Shown here one piece after another: positions 56,843 through 64,000 of a DNA stretch of 64,000 nt. Each line of letters begins with the position of its first letter. The first letter of the stretch is position 1. The DNA comes from DATFYM01 sp035315065 (GTDB taxonomy: Bacteria; Acidobacteriota; Terriglobia; UBA7540), in assembly GCA_035315065.1 (NCBI GenBank), contig DATFYM010000140.1, forward strand, positions 1 to 64,000, given 5' to 3'. The notes under the pieces are model-generated. The model saw only the letters and a program-made list of their open reading frames with translations, had not been told where the DNA came from and did not search any database. Both the position numbers and the translations under genes were made by a program.

Positions 56843-59392
56843 CTACTGCCTATCCTTGATCTGCGCCGTGACGGCAACCCCGCGATCGGGAACCTTCACC
56901 CATACCACCATTTTCTCGGCATCATACGCCCAACCGTCGCTTGCTTGGCCGAGTTCCTCGAGCGACTTCTGAAACTCAAGGGGCCTGCCGTCAGTCTCCA
57001 CCGAGCCGGGTTGAACGCGAACGGCGTGCACCTTGAAAACGAGAGACCGCGCCGGCGGCGTGTACGAGCCTTCGCGCGCCGACACCTCGATCCGGAACCC
57101 GTGGGCCTCCTCCTGGGCGGTCACGGTTTCACGCAACGACACGCCGCGCTGGTAATCGAAGCTGATGCCGTCGTCCTCGTAGTATTGGCGCGACGAAGTC
57201 TGCCCCGATTCCGGCGATTGGGCCTGCCCTGAGCCTGGCGAATGGGTGCCCTGGGGATAAATCTCGAACGTCAGCGGATCGATGGGCGCCTGGTCTGTGT
57301 ACTGCACCACTTGCTGGGTGGGCACGATGGCGCCGCTGCGCACGAAGATGGGAGCGCGGTCCAGCGGCGCGCTCACCGTGACGTGCTTCGGACCCGTGGT
57401 GCGCTGGTCGGTCCAGTAGTCGTACCACTCGCCGCGCGGCAGGTAAACGTCCCAGGTGATCTCGCCGTCCTTCAGCACCGGCGCCACCAGCAGGTCGTCG
57501 CCAAAGAGGAACTCCTGATTCTGGTCCACCGCCGTCGCGTCGTCGGGGTAATCGAGCAGCAGCGCGCGCATCACCGGAATCCCGGTTTCCGAAGCCTCGT
57601 GAAAGGCATTGTAAAGGTAGGGCAGCAGGTGGTAGCGCAGCTCGATCGACTTGCGGTTGATGTCGGTGATGCGATTGCCGTACGACCACGGCTCCTGGTC
57701 GCGCGAGCCGTACTCGGTGTGGGTGCGGCAATAAGGATAAAAGATGCCGGCCTCCAGCCAGCGAGTGTAAAGCTCAGGCGTGGAGCTGAGGGCGAAGCCG
57801 CCGATATCAGCGCCGGCCAGCGTCAGGCCCGAGAGCCCCATATTCATCAGTTCCTGGACGCTGATGCGCAGGTGGTCCCAAGTGGAGGTGTTGTCGCCCG
57901 TCCACACGGCAGCGTACCGCTGGCCGCCCGCGTACGTGGCACGCGTTATTACCAGCGGCCGCTCGTTGGGATGCAGCTTCAGCAGGCCGTCGCGCGTGCC
58001 CTCCGACATCAGCATGCCGTAGACGTTGTGAATCTTGGTGTGAGGGCTGTTGAGTCCCTGGTCCCAGAAGATGGCGTCGGGCGGCATGGTCTTGGAGGGA
58101 TACCTAAAGACGGCGGGCTCGTCCATGTCGTTCCAGATGCCGGCTACACCGTCCGCCAGCAAGCCCTTATAGAGCGATCCCCACCACTCCCGTACGCGCG
58201 GCTGGGTGAAGTCGGGGAAGTTGCACTCCCCCGGCCACACCGCGCCCACGAAGGGCTTGCCGTCGGGCATCTTGACGAAGTCGTCGCCCTTCACCCCTTC
58301 CTGATACGCAAAGTAGTTGGGATCGATCTTGATGCCCGGGTCGATGATGGGAACGGCGCGGAAGCCCTCCTGTCGCAGGTCGGAGAGCAGCTTGGGCGGA
58401 TCGGGGAAGCGCGATTTATCCCAGGTGAACACTCGATATCCGTCCATGTAATGGATGTCAAAAAAGATCGCGTCACAAGGAATGTGACGCTGGCGGAAGT
58501 TGTCGGCAATGAAGCGGACCATGTTTTCAGGGTAGTAACTATAGCGGCACTGATGGTAGCCTAGCATCCAGCGCGCGGGCAGCGGCGTCCGGCCCACCAG
58601 CTCGGTGTAGCGGCCCAGCACCGCCTTGGGGTCGGGGCCGTAGAAGAAGTAGTAGTTCATCTCGCCGCCCTCGGCGCCGAAAGAAGCGCGGTCGGGCGAC
58701 TCCGCGCCCATATCGAAAGAGGAGCGATAGGTGTTGTCGAAAAAGACGCCGTAGGCGCGACCCTGGCGCAGGCCGATATAGAAGGGAATGCTCTGGTAGA
58801 GGGGATCGGTGGACGCGTCCCAACCGTAAGCGTCGGTGTTCCACATCGCGTAGCTACGGCCACGCTTGTCGAGCGGTCCCGCCTTCTCACCCAGGCCGAA
58901 ATAGTGTTCGTCTTCCGGCATCCACTTCCAGGTGCGAACGCGAGCGCCGTCCCAGGCTGTGCCGAGGTCGTCGTCGTCCTTAGAGATCAGCCCGCCGTTA
59001 CGATCGTACAAAGCGAGGCGGAACGGCGAAAGTTGGGCGCGCACTTCGAGCTTCAACGTCCGGATGGTGACGGAGGTGGCAGTTTGGGTGAATTGCGGCG
59101 CCTCGCTCGTCGCATGACCGGCGGGGCCCGGCACGGGCCAGTCGGTTTTCACGACGGCGTACGAGTAATCGGGACCGAAAGCAGTGCCGCGAGCCATCCG
59201 CACGCGGACTAAGTCAGGCGCAAGCACCGTCAGGCTAACAATCGTCCCAGCGCCGTGAAACATGATCTGGTTCTCGGCGGGCGGGGAGGCCTTCACCGGT
59301 CCGATGTCCTGCCAACTGGCGTCAAGGGGTAGAGCCAAAAGCGCCAGACCAAGCACCAACCCGAAAGCGTGTCGAAGCAGCCGAAGTTTCAT
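56843..59392 (-). CDS. Exported glycoside hydrolase family 31 alpha-glycosidase
   Basis: An 849-residue enzyme with a signal peptide (AFGLVLGLALLALPLDAS). An N-terminal beta-sandwich (about 25-240) includes EDEHYFGLGEKAGPLDKRG. The TIM barrel (about 260-600) has DAIFFDIHYMDGYRVFTWD, the nucleophile in GIWNDMDEPAVF (D422) and the acid/base in WTGDNTSTWDHL (D500). C-terminal beta domains follow (APIFVRSGAIVPTQ, YYEDDGISFDY). GH31 enzymes release alpha-linked glucose or xylose with retention; the WNDMDEP variant is common in alpha-glucosidases. It probably acts in the periplasm or outside. The ATG at 59392 starts a clean signal sequence. A shredded duplicate lies at 55436-55690. No sugar transporter is adjacent. 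Confidence 0.9.
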   Translation of the reverse strand: MKLRLLRHAFGLVLGLALLALPLDASWQDIGPVKASPPAENQIMFHGAGTIVSLTVLAPDLVRVRMARGTAFGPDYSYAVVKTDWPVPGPAGHATSEAPQFTQTATSVTIRTLKLEVRAQLSPFRLALYDRNGGLISKDDDDLGTAWDGARVRTWKWMPEDEHYFGLGEKAGPLDKRGRSYAMWNTDAYGWDASTDPLYQSIPFYIGLRQGRAYGVFFDNTYRSSFDMGAESPDRASFGAEGGEMNYYFFYGPDPKAVLGRYTELVGRTPLPARWMLGYHQCRYSYYPENMVRFIADNFRQRHIPCDAIFFDIHYMDGYRVFTWDKSRFPDPPKLLSDLRQEGFRAVPIIDPGIKIDPNYFAYQEGVKGDDFVKMPDGKPFVGAVWPGECNFPDFTQPRVREWWGSLYKGLLADGVAGIWNDMDEPAVFRYPSKTMPPDAIFWDQGLNSPHTKIHNVYGMLMSEGTRDGLLKLHPNERPLVITRATYAGGQRYAAVWTGDNTSTWDHLRISVQELMNMGLSGLTLAGADIGGFALSSTPELYTRWLEAGIFYPYCRTHTEYGSRDQEPWSYGNRITDINRKSIELRYHLLPYLYNAFHEASETGIPVMRALLLDYPDDATAVDQNQEFLFGDDLLVAPVLKDGEITWDVYLPRGEWYDYWTDQRTTGPKHVTVSAPLDRAPIFVRSGAIVPTQQVVQYTDQAPIDPLTFEIYPQGTHSPGSGQAQSPESGQTSSRQYYEDDGISFDYQRGVSLRETVTAQEEAHGFRIEVSAREGSYTPPARSLVFKVHAVRVQPGSVETDGRPLEFQKSLEELGQASDGWAYDAEKMVVWVKVPDRGVAVTAQIKDRQ

Positions 59393-59539
59393 AGGCGACC
59401 TCCGAACGCCAGGGGCCCCCGTCGCCCCCGGCCGAGAGGTGAAGAATTAACATAGTACGGGCTGGGACACAACCAAAAAGCGATTTTTCACGGACTTCTC
59501 AGTAATCAGTTTTCAGTTTTCAGAAGCTGCGAAAGAATT

Positions 59540-59646
59540 AAACACAGAGGCGCAGAGACACAGAGAAAGAGCGAGAAGATTACATCGGATGTCATTTATT
59601 TCCAGACGTTGGTCATTTTTTCTCTGTGCCTCTGTGTCTCTGTGTT
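59540..59646. repeat. Inverted repeat of AACACAGAGGCGCAGAGACA type (family E)
   Basis: AACACAGAGGCGCAGAGACA at about 59540 is mirrored by TGTGCCTCTGTGTCTCTGTG ending at about 59646. Same family as 31864-31985. Confidence 0.75.
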
Positions 59647-59655
59647 GGAAGCTCC

Positions 59656-60295
59656 TTAATGGGTTCGTCCCGAAACCCAACCCAAGATGTTCATTGTTAT
59701 CAATAAGAATTTGGGTTCGTCCCGTCGAAAATGGGTGCCGATTTCCTTTTACCAGCCGCCGCCGAAAGAGCGGGGCAATGGGACGGCAGTTGCCAGCGAA
59801 CGGACATTGGGATGCCAATTGTCCACAATCTCCATCGAAATCGGCAATGGGTGCTTAACGCTCATGTTTTTCAATCATTTGTTGGCTTACCGTACGTTAA
59901 GCCGTTTGTTTTCATCAACATGGCGGCTTAATGGGTTCGTACCTAAAAACCTAACCCAAGATCTCTATTGTTATCAATAAAATTTGGCTTCGTCCCGTTG
60001 AAAATGCATGCCGGTTTCCTTTTACCAGCCGCCGAAAGAGCGGGGGAATAGGACGGCAGTTGCCAGCGAACGGACATTGGGATGCCAATTGTCCACAGCC
60101 AATCGTCCACATCTCCATCGAAATCGGCAATGGTGCTTAAGGCTCATATTTTTCAATTACTTGATGGCTTACCGTACGTTAACCCATCTGTTTTCATCAA
60201 CATGGCGGCTTAATGGGTTCGTACCTAAAAACCTAACCCAAGATCTCTATTGTTATCAATAAAATTTGGGTTCGTCCCGTCGAAGATGCACGCCA
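59656..60295. repeat. Tandem direct repeats of about 272-282 bp, 2.3 copies
   Basis: Units begin with TTAATGGGTTCGT at 59656, 59928 and 60210; the third is cut after about 85 bases. Each full unit holds AACCCAAGAT, TTGTTATCAATAA, GGTTCGTCCCGTCGAAAATG, TTTCCTTTTACCAGCCGCC and TTTTCATCAACATGGCGGC. Small open frames repeat along with the units but do not look like selected proteins. Confidence 0.8.
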
Positions 60296-60541
60296 ACGCT
60301 CCTCTGGCGAAAGCCGAAACAGAGCAGAAATGGGACGGCAGCTCGACTGCGACCCGCCGTCAACCGACCCTCCTGGTCTTCCAGCGTGAAAGTTGTGTCG
60401 TTGGGACGGGCATTGTCACCTTTCAATTTCTTACCCCTTTGTCTGCAGTTCCCGCCAACTGAGCAAATCGGGGGCGCACCGGCATCAACCCGCTTCGTCC
60501 CAGCCAGGGGCGGGCCGCATTCGACCCAGGAGGGCACATCT
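60296..60541. other. Intergenic region without a gene
   Basis: Continues the flank of the tandem repeats. It has scattered GGGACGG words resembling the repeat unit, and no convincing coding frame. Confidence 0.4.
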
Positions 60542-60895
60542 TGAATACTAAATCAAAGATAGAGCGTTGTCAAGCAGATTCTGAGCAGAAGAAGTCTTTC
60601 CTCGGCCTGAAGGGAGCTTACTCCGAGAGGGATCTGGACGCCGCGATCATCCCGGAACCTTGAGCAGTTCCTCTCGGAACTGGGATCCGATTTCTGCTTT
60701 GTCGGGCGCCAGTGCCCGATGCGAATCGTGGAGTTGCTCCTGAGCTACGGCCCCCACAAGATGAGAGTCTCGGAATATATGACGAAGCTGCCGTCCAAGA
60801 AGCTTCTTGAGGATAGGCTGAGGATTTACAGCAGGTTGCTGCAGCACGACGAGGAGAGGCAGGGAAAGAGGGAAACAGCCCCTCCTGAGAAATAA
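60542..60895 (+). pseudogene. Remnant of a YhcG-type (DUF1016) PDDEXK nuclease gene
   Basis: Translated pieces FLGLKGAYSERDLDAAII and, after a one-base shift, LEQFLSELGSDFCFVGRQ match the start of the nuclease domain of YhcG/DUF1016 proteins. Dropping one C near 60655 joins them. After VGRQ most of the nuclease core is missing; the frame runs on through CPMRIVELLLSYGPHK and SEYMTKLPSKKLLEDRL, which resembles the family C-terminus, to TAA 60893-60895. So it has a frameshift and a large internal deletion. Intact relatives are found beside restriction and defence genes. Confidence 0.7.
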
Positions 60896-60949
60896 GTCGG
60901 CAACATAATGCCCGAAGTGGCGGCGGCCGTTCACCCGCATCGAAAAGCC

Positions 60950-60988
60950 TTGCCGTTGATTTAGAAAAAGTGGTATATTTTTTCTAAA
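60950..60988 (+). promoter_or_regulatory. Promoter and palindromic operator of the AbiE module
   Basis: TTGCCG (60950) and TATATT (60974-60979), 18 bases apart, form a promoter. TTTAGAAAAA (60960-60969) and TTTTTCTAAA (60979-60988) are a perfect 10-bp palindrome with a 9-base spacer laid over it. AbiEi antitoxins are known to repress their own promoter by binding inverted repeats, so this is a likely operator. Confidence 0.6.
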
Positions 60989-61009
60989 TATGAAGACGGA
61001 GTTTGTCCT

Positions 61010-61618
61010 ATGCAAACCATGCGGGATCAGATCGTTGGGCGGATTGAGCGGCTTGGCGCCGGGAAAGTCTTTTCGGCGAAAGACTTTCTGGACATTGCCA
61101 GCCGGGGCACGATCGACATGGCCCTTGCGGGTCTGACTCGCCGTGGGACAATTCGCCGCGTCCGGCGCGGGCTCTACGATATGCCCAAGGTTAACCCGGC
61201 GCTCGGCGGGAAGCTTAGCCCGGACATCGACGAGGCCGCGCGCGCCATAGCCCGAAGGCAGCGATGGAAGATCGTGCCGGAGGGCGCGTGGGCCGCAAAC
61301 CTGCTTCGCCTGTCGACTCAGGTGCCCGCCAAAATCATCTACCTGACCGATGGCCCGAACCATGAAGTGCTGATTGGACGCCGCACCATTCATTTCAAAC
61401 ATGCGCGCCCGAAAGCAATGGCGGGGCTTGAGGGCAAGTTCGCGCTCGTGGTTCAGGCGCTGCGCCATCTTGGCAAGGAGGGCGTCGAGCCGAGCGAGAT
61501 CGCGACGCTCCGCGCGGCGCTATCGCCTTCGGAAAAGCGCAGGCTCGTGAAAGATACGCGGTTCGGCGTGGACTGGATCTACGAAGCGGCGAAAAGGATC
61601 GCGAAGGAGGCGACTTGA
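61010..61618 (+). CDS. AbiEi/DUF6088-family antitoxin of a type IV toxin-antitoxin module
   Basis: A 202-residue protein with an N-terminal winged-helix region (about 5-60: GRIERLGAGKVFSAKDFLDI, LAGLTRRGTIRRVRRGLYD) and a C-terminal domain (about 75-200: AARAIARRQRWKIVPEGAWA, NHEVLIGRRTIHFKHA). This fits the DUF6088 branch of AbiEi-like antitoxins. In characterised AbiE modules the antitoxin represses the operon and counters the toxin without binding it directly. Its stop codon overlaps the toxin start, a typical coupled arrangement. A palindromic operator lies over the promoter at 60950-60988. AT-rich upstream DNA and the decayed defence genes around it suggest an acquired island. Confidence 0.82.
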   Translation: MQTMRDQIVGRIERLGAGKVFSAKDFLDIASRGTIDMALAGLTRRGTIRRVRRGLYDMPKVNPALGGKLSPDIDEAARAIARRQRWKIVPEGAWAANLLRLSTQVPAKIIYLTDGPNHEVLIGRRTIHFKHARPKAMAGLEGKFALVVQALRHLGKEGVEPSEIATLRAALSPSEKRRLVKDTRFGVDWIYEAAKRIAKEAT

Positions 61619-62628
61619 ACGGGATCGCCCGGATGCCTGCTGACAAACGAGCGGACATATTCGCCGAGACAGCGGATCGCAAGGGCTTGCCCGAAGCCAT
61701 TATCGAAAAAGACTTCTGGGTCTGCTGGGTGCTGAAGCAGCTTTTTTCGATCGACGCTCTTTCCGCGCGGCTCGTCTTCAAGGGCGGGACATCGCTGTCG
61801 AAGGTCTTCCACGCGATCAACCGGTTCTCCGAGGATATCGATCTGGCTGTGGACTACGCGGCCCTGGGGTTTACGGGCGCGCGGGACCCGAGGCGGGAGG
61901 ATATCTCAAAGACGAGGCGGGCCCGCATCCTCGCCGAGATGATGACAGAATGTCAGCGGTATATCGGCAGCGAATTCCTGGAGGCGCTGAAGACACGGTG
62001 CCGGGACGTGCTCGGAGCGGCTGGGGCGTGGAGCCTGGGTGTCAGCGAGCAGGACCCGAACGTGGTTCGATTTCAGTATCCGGCCGCCGCCGCCAAGGGC
62101 CTGGCTTACGTTGTGCCTCAGGTGGTGCTTGAGCTGGGGACCCACGCGGAGTTTGTGCCGCGCGACCATTTTACGATCCGCGCGTTCGCCGGCGAGGAAT
62201 TTCCGGATCTGGTTGCTGATCGCGACATTGAGGTGGTCGCGCTCCTCGCCAAGCGGACCTTCTGGGAGAAGGCGACAATTCTTCACGCGGAATACCACCG
62301 CCCACTGGAGAGACCGCTCCCCGACCGGTATTCGCGTCACTACTATGACGTCGCGATGCTAGCGCAGGGGACGATCCGGTCCGAGGCCCTTGCCGACATG
62401 GCACTCCTCGCGCAGGTTGTGCGGCACAAAGAGACGTTCTATCCTTCGGGCTGGGCTCATTATGATCGTGCGCGTCCCGGAAGCCTGCGCCTGCTGCCGC
62501 CAGAAAATCGCGCTGCGGCCTTGGAGAGGGACTACCGAGATATGACGGTGATGATCTTTGGCCAGCCGCCGCCGTTCGACGAGATCATGGAACCACTGGC
62601 GACGCTTGAAGAGGAAATAAACAGTTAA
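61615..62628 (+). CDS. AbiEii-family nucleotidyltransferase toxin
   Basis: A 337-residue partner of the antitoxin. The nucleotidyltransferase signature is visible: FKGGTSLSK (GGTSLSK at 57-63) followed by FSEDIDLAV (EDIDL at 73-77), which holds the metal-binding Asp pair. Known AbiEii-type toxins transfer nucleotides to targets, tRNA in some cases, stopping growth and aborting phage infection. The remaining helical domain (RDIEVVALLAKRTFWEKATI, SRHYYDVAMLA) is also typical. The TTG start at 61615 overlaps the antitoxin stop; ATG 61633 is the alternative. The module appears intact. Confidence 0.85.
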   Translation: MNGIARMPADKRADIFAETADRKGLPEAIIEKDFWVCWVLKQLFSIDALSARLVFKGGTSLSKVFHAINRFSEDIDLAVDYAALGFTGARDPRREDISKTRRARILAEMMTECQRYIGSEFLEALKTRCRDVLGAAGAWSLGVSEQDPNVVRFQYPAAAAKGLAYVVPQVVLELGTHAEFVPRDHFTIRAFAGEEFPDLVADRDIEVVALLAKRTFWEKATILHAEYHRPLERPLPDRYSRHYYDVAMLAQGTIRSEALADMALLAQVVRHKETFYPSGWAHYDRARPGSLRLLPPENRAAALERDYRDMTVMIFGQPPPFDEIMEPLATLEEEINS

Positions 62629-62646
62629 ACGCGGTGCGAAGGGAAC

Positions 62647-62805
62647 TTGGGTAAGCCAGTGCGGCTCAGAGGGGTCATTATCAAGAACTTTCGCAACTTT
62701 AAGTCTCTGGATGTGAAGCTAGGTGAACTTGCGGTCATTCTGGGCGAGAACAAAGTCGGCAAGACTAATCTGCTGTTTGCGCTTCGCCTCATCCTTGCTT
62801 TCAAG
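62647..62805 (+). pseudogene. Truncated OLD-type AAA ATPase gene (5' fragment)
   Basis: Begins at TTG 62647 with VRLRGVIIKNFRNFKSLDVK and a Walker A segment ILGENKVGKTNLLFALRLIL, typical of OLD-family ATPases. After RLIL the family sequence stops and the frame runs antisense through another broken gene. Only about 50 codons of a gene normally over 500 remain. The junction is near 62800. Confidence 0.75.
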
Positions 62806-63070
62806 CCCGCTGATTACAGCATCGCCATCAACCTCCATCTCGGGCAAGTCGACTGGTACCCCGGAGTCAGCTTTCATGCCGTAAATTAAGCAGCCGCCTG
62901 CAGCGTTGGCGAATGAGGATACGTTCGCCAAGAATTCCTTTCGCTCGGAGTCTGAGCCACCGGAGAGGGCCAGTTTGTATTCAAGCGTCTTGTGCTCCGA
63001 CACTTTGGCCAGCCACAAGTTCTTGAAGATCGCCCTCTTCGATTTGATCAAGCGGTTTATTCAGTGACAT
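62806..63070 (-). pseudogene. Truncated, frameshifted AlbA_2/Schlafen-domain gene
   Basis: On the minus strand GGGAGGG then ATG 63070 starts MSLNKPLDQIEEGDLQELVA. One extra G near 63007-63014 shifts the frame, which continues as AKVSEHKTLEYKLALSGGSD, FLANVSSFANAAGGCLIYGM and PVDLPEMEVDGDAVI. This is the AlbA_2 (Schlafen-type) domain found at the N-terminus of putative DNA-binding regulators and defence proteins. The rest of the gene is lost where it collides with the OLD fragment. Confidence 0.78.
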
Positions 63071-63107
63071 TGCCAGTCCCTCCCAAAATCGGTTCAGCCC
63101 GAGTCTA

Positions 63108-63120
63108 ACGCAAATTGCGT
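63108..63120. promoter_or_regulatory. Small palindrome upstream of hicBA
   Basis: ACGCAAATTGCGT is a perfect 6-bp palindrome around one base, about 75 bases before the small gene that leads hicBA. It could be an operator for the antitoxin; this is a guess from position. Confidence 0.3.
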
Positions 63121-63196
63121 GCAATTTATTCCCTCAGAAATATGTTCCCAGTTTCGGGGCTAGGCGCCCGGAAGTGCTCCTCTCTATTCTGTCGCC

Positions 63197-63349
63197 ATGA
63201 AACCCATGACTCGCCACGAACTCGAAAGGCGCAAGGCTCAGACGGTCCGATTTACCCGTGAAGTACTGGATGACGATGACGATGGAAGTCGGCTTGACAC
63301 TACGCGCTACCGTGTTACTCTTTGGGAGTGGATAGTGCAAATCCCATGA
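63197..63349 (+). CDS. Small 50-residue protein ahead of hicB
   Basis: MKPMTRHELERRKAQTVRFT followed by an acidic run (LDDDDDG) and RYRVTLWEWIVQIP. Its stop overlaps the hicB start as ATGA, which suggests translational coupling. I do not recognise a family. The high charge and AT-poor codons are compatible with a real gene, but it could also be a leader peptide or chance. Confidence 0.4.
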   Translation: MKPMTRHELERRKAQTVRFTREVLDDDDDGSRLDTTRYRVTLWEWIVQIP

Positions 63350-63618
63350 AGACATACACCTTCAAAGTTGTGGTGGAGCCGGACGAGGATGCCCAAGGCA
63401 ACCCGGCGTGGTTTGCGTACATCCCGGCGCTGGAAAGCGTCGGTGGCGCAACCTCGGGGCGCACGAAAGAAGAAGCGCTGCGCCGCCTCAATGAAGTTGT
63501 CCGCATGATCGTCCAGGAATTCATCGAGGACGCCCAACCGCTGCCGGAAGGCCCGCCCGATTCGGTAGAGGTCGAGGAGGTTTCCCAGCAGGAACCCCGC
63601 ATCGCAGTCACCGTGTAG
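63346..63618 (+). CDS. hicB: HicB-family antitoxin
   Basis: A 90-residue protein beginning MKTYTFKVVVEPDEDAQGN. The compact HicB fold is visible as WFAYIPALESVGGATSGRT followed by KEEALRRLNEVVRMIVQEF. HicB antitoxins block the mRNA-cutting HicA toxin by direct binding and usually repress their operon. This one lacks the extra C-terminal DNA-binding domain that longer HicB proteins have. ATG 63346 overlaps the upstream small gene. It is followed three bases later by hicA, the antitoxin-first order that many hicBA loci have. Confidence 0.85.
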   Translation: MKTYTFKVVVEPDEDAQGNPAWFAYIPALESVGGATSGRTKEEALRRLNEVVRMIVQEFIEDAQPLPEGPPDSVEVEEVSQQEPRIAVTV

Positions 63619-63621
63619 GTC

Positions 63622-63873
63622 ATGGGCATCGACTACAATCGTATCCGGTCGCTCACGGCCCGAGAAGTTATCGCCGCCCTCACCCGGGACGGTTTTTATT
63701 TCATCCGCCAAAAAGGATCTCATCAGCGCTACGGCCACGCGGACGGCCGGCGGGCAACCGTGGCACCGCACGGCGGAGGGGACACCTTCACCATCAAAAC
63801 CCTGAAGTCAATCATTGAAACACAGGCGCGCTGGACGGAAGACGACCTCCGGCGACTGAAACTCCTCGCTTAG
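63622..63873 (+). CDS. hicA: HicA-family mRNA interferase toxin
   Basis: An 83-residue protein with the double-stranded-RNA-binding-like HicA fold: VIAALTRDGFYFIRQKGSHQ contains the GSH motif with the catalytic His. It is followed by RYGHADGRRATVAPHGGGDT and a C-terminal helix with TLKSIIETQARW. Members cut mRNAs independent of the ribosome. The gene is three bases after hicB and looks intact. The remaining 125 bases of the window hold no gene. Confidence 0.88.
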   Translation: MGIDYNRIRSLTAREVIAALTRDGFYFIRQKGSHQRYGHADGRRATVAPHGGGDTFTIKTLKSIIETQARWTEDDLRRLKLLA

Positions 63874-64000
63874 GCGCCGGCCATCGAGAGGATCTCAATC
63901 TGCCCTGCGGGCCACCTTCGGCTATCCGTATAGCGGCATTCTGGGCGCGGAAGCAAATTGTCAGCCCGGACTCTGTCCGCAGACGTTTGGAGAAACTTCG

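Noticed and set aside
59656..60295. Possible CRISPR array
   Set aside because: The repeats are about 275 bases long and contiguous, with no short regular repeat-spacer structure and no cas genes.
62719..62889. Full-length reading of the OLD stub and the AlbA_2 stub across each other
   Set aside because: Beyond about 62800 each frame is simply antisense to the other gene fragment, so neither extension is real protein.

Overview
The window looks like a chromosomal segment of a soil-type Acidobacteriota (Terriglobia-like) genome. This is inferred from gene content, not from a marker gene. The signs are two long Oar-like TonB-dependent receptors with carboxypeptidase-regulatory N-termini, four PEP-CTERM proteins, YVTN-propeller/phosphoesterase fusions, giant cysteine-containing repeat lipoproteins, a DcaP-like porin, a GC-rich composition, strong AGGAGG ribosome sites often followed by GTG or TTG starts, and many dispersed palindromic intergenic repeats. 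One RNA gene is visible, tRNA-Gln(CUG) at 53.4 kb. I see no transposase, integrase, phage gene or CRISPR array.

Layout. 0.5-4.1 kb: GH94 cellobiose phosphorylase and an aldo/keto reductase. 4.5-8.5 kb: a secreted binding-protein-like protein, an arsenate reductase gene broken by one extra C, and an alpha/beta-hydrolase-like secreted protein. The first and last of these have look-alike promoters with 11-bp-spaced direct repeats. 8.6-25.0 kb: two related repeat lipoproteins of 1035 and 3971 residues, then a HEAT-repeat protein. 25.3-29.0 kb: a phosphodiesterase-TPR protein with a sulfotransferase, and a PEP-CTERM protein. 30.1-42.1 kb: two proteins of unknown function, a DcaP-like porin and two TonB-dependent receptors. 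42.5-53.1 kb, all on the minus strand: three secreted phosphoesterases alternating with two PEP-CTERM proteins. 53.4-59.4 kb: tRNA-Gln, a TonB energy transducer, another PEP-CTERM protein and a GH31 glucosidase, with a shredded duplicate of the GH31 gene on the far side of the PEP-CTERM gene. 59.4-61.0 kb: repeats. 60.5-63.9 kb: a small defence/toxin-antitoxin island with intact AbiE and HicBA modules and decayed fragments of YhcG-type nuclease, OLD-type ATPase and AlbA_2/Schlafen genes.

How it works together (inference): most of the window serves the cell envelope. The receptors, the porin and TonB would import polymers or chelates. The glycoside enzymes would degrade and phosphorolyse glucosides. 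The secreted phosphoesterases, a binding-protein-like protein and Pho-box-like repeats suggest phosphate scavenging. PEP-CTERM proteins imply an exosortase elsewhere in the genome. The least explained parts are the alternating phosphoesterase/PEP-CTERM block, the giant repeat lipoprotein and its relative with a nested domain, and a duplicated promoter-plus-leader element that may make a small RNA.
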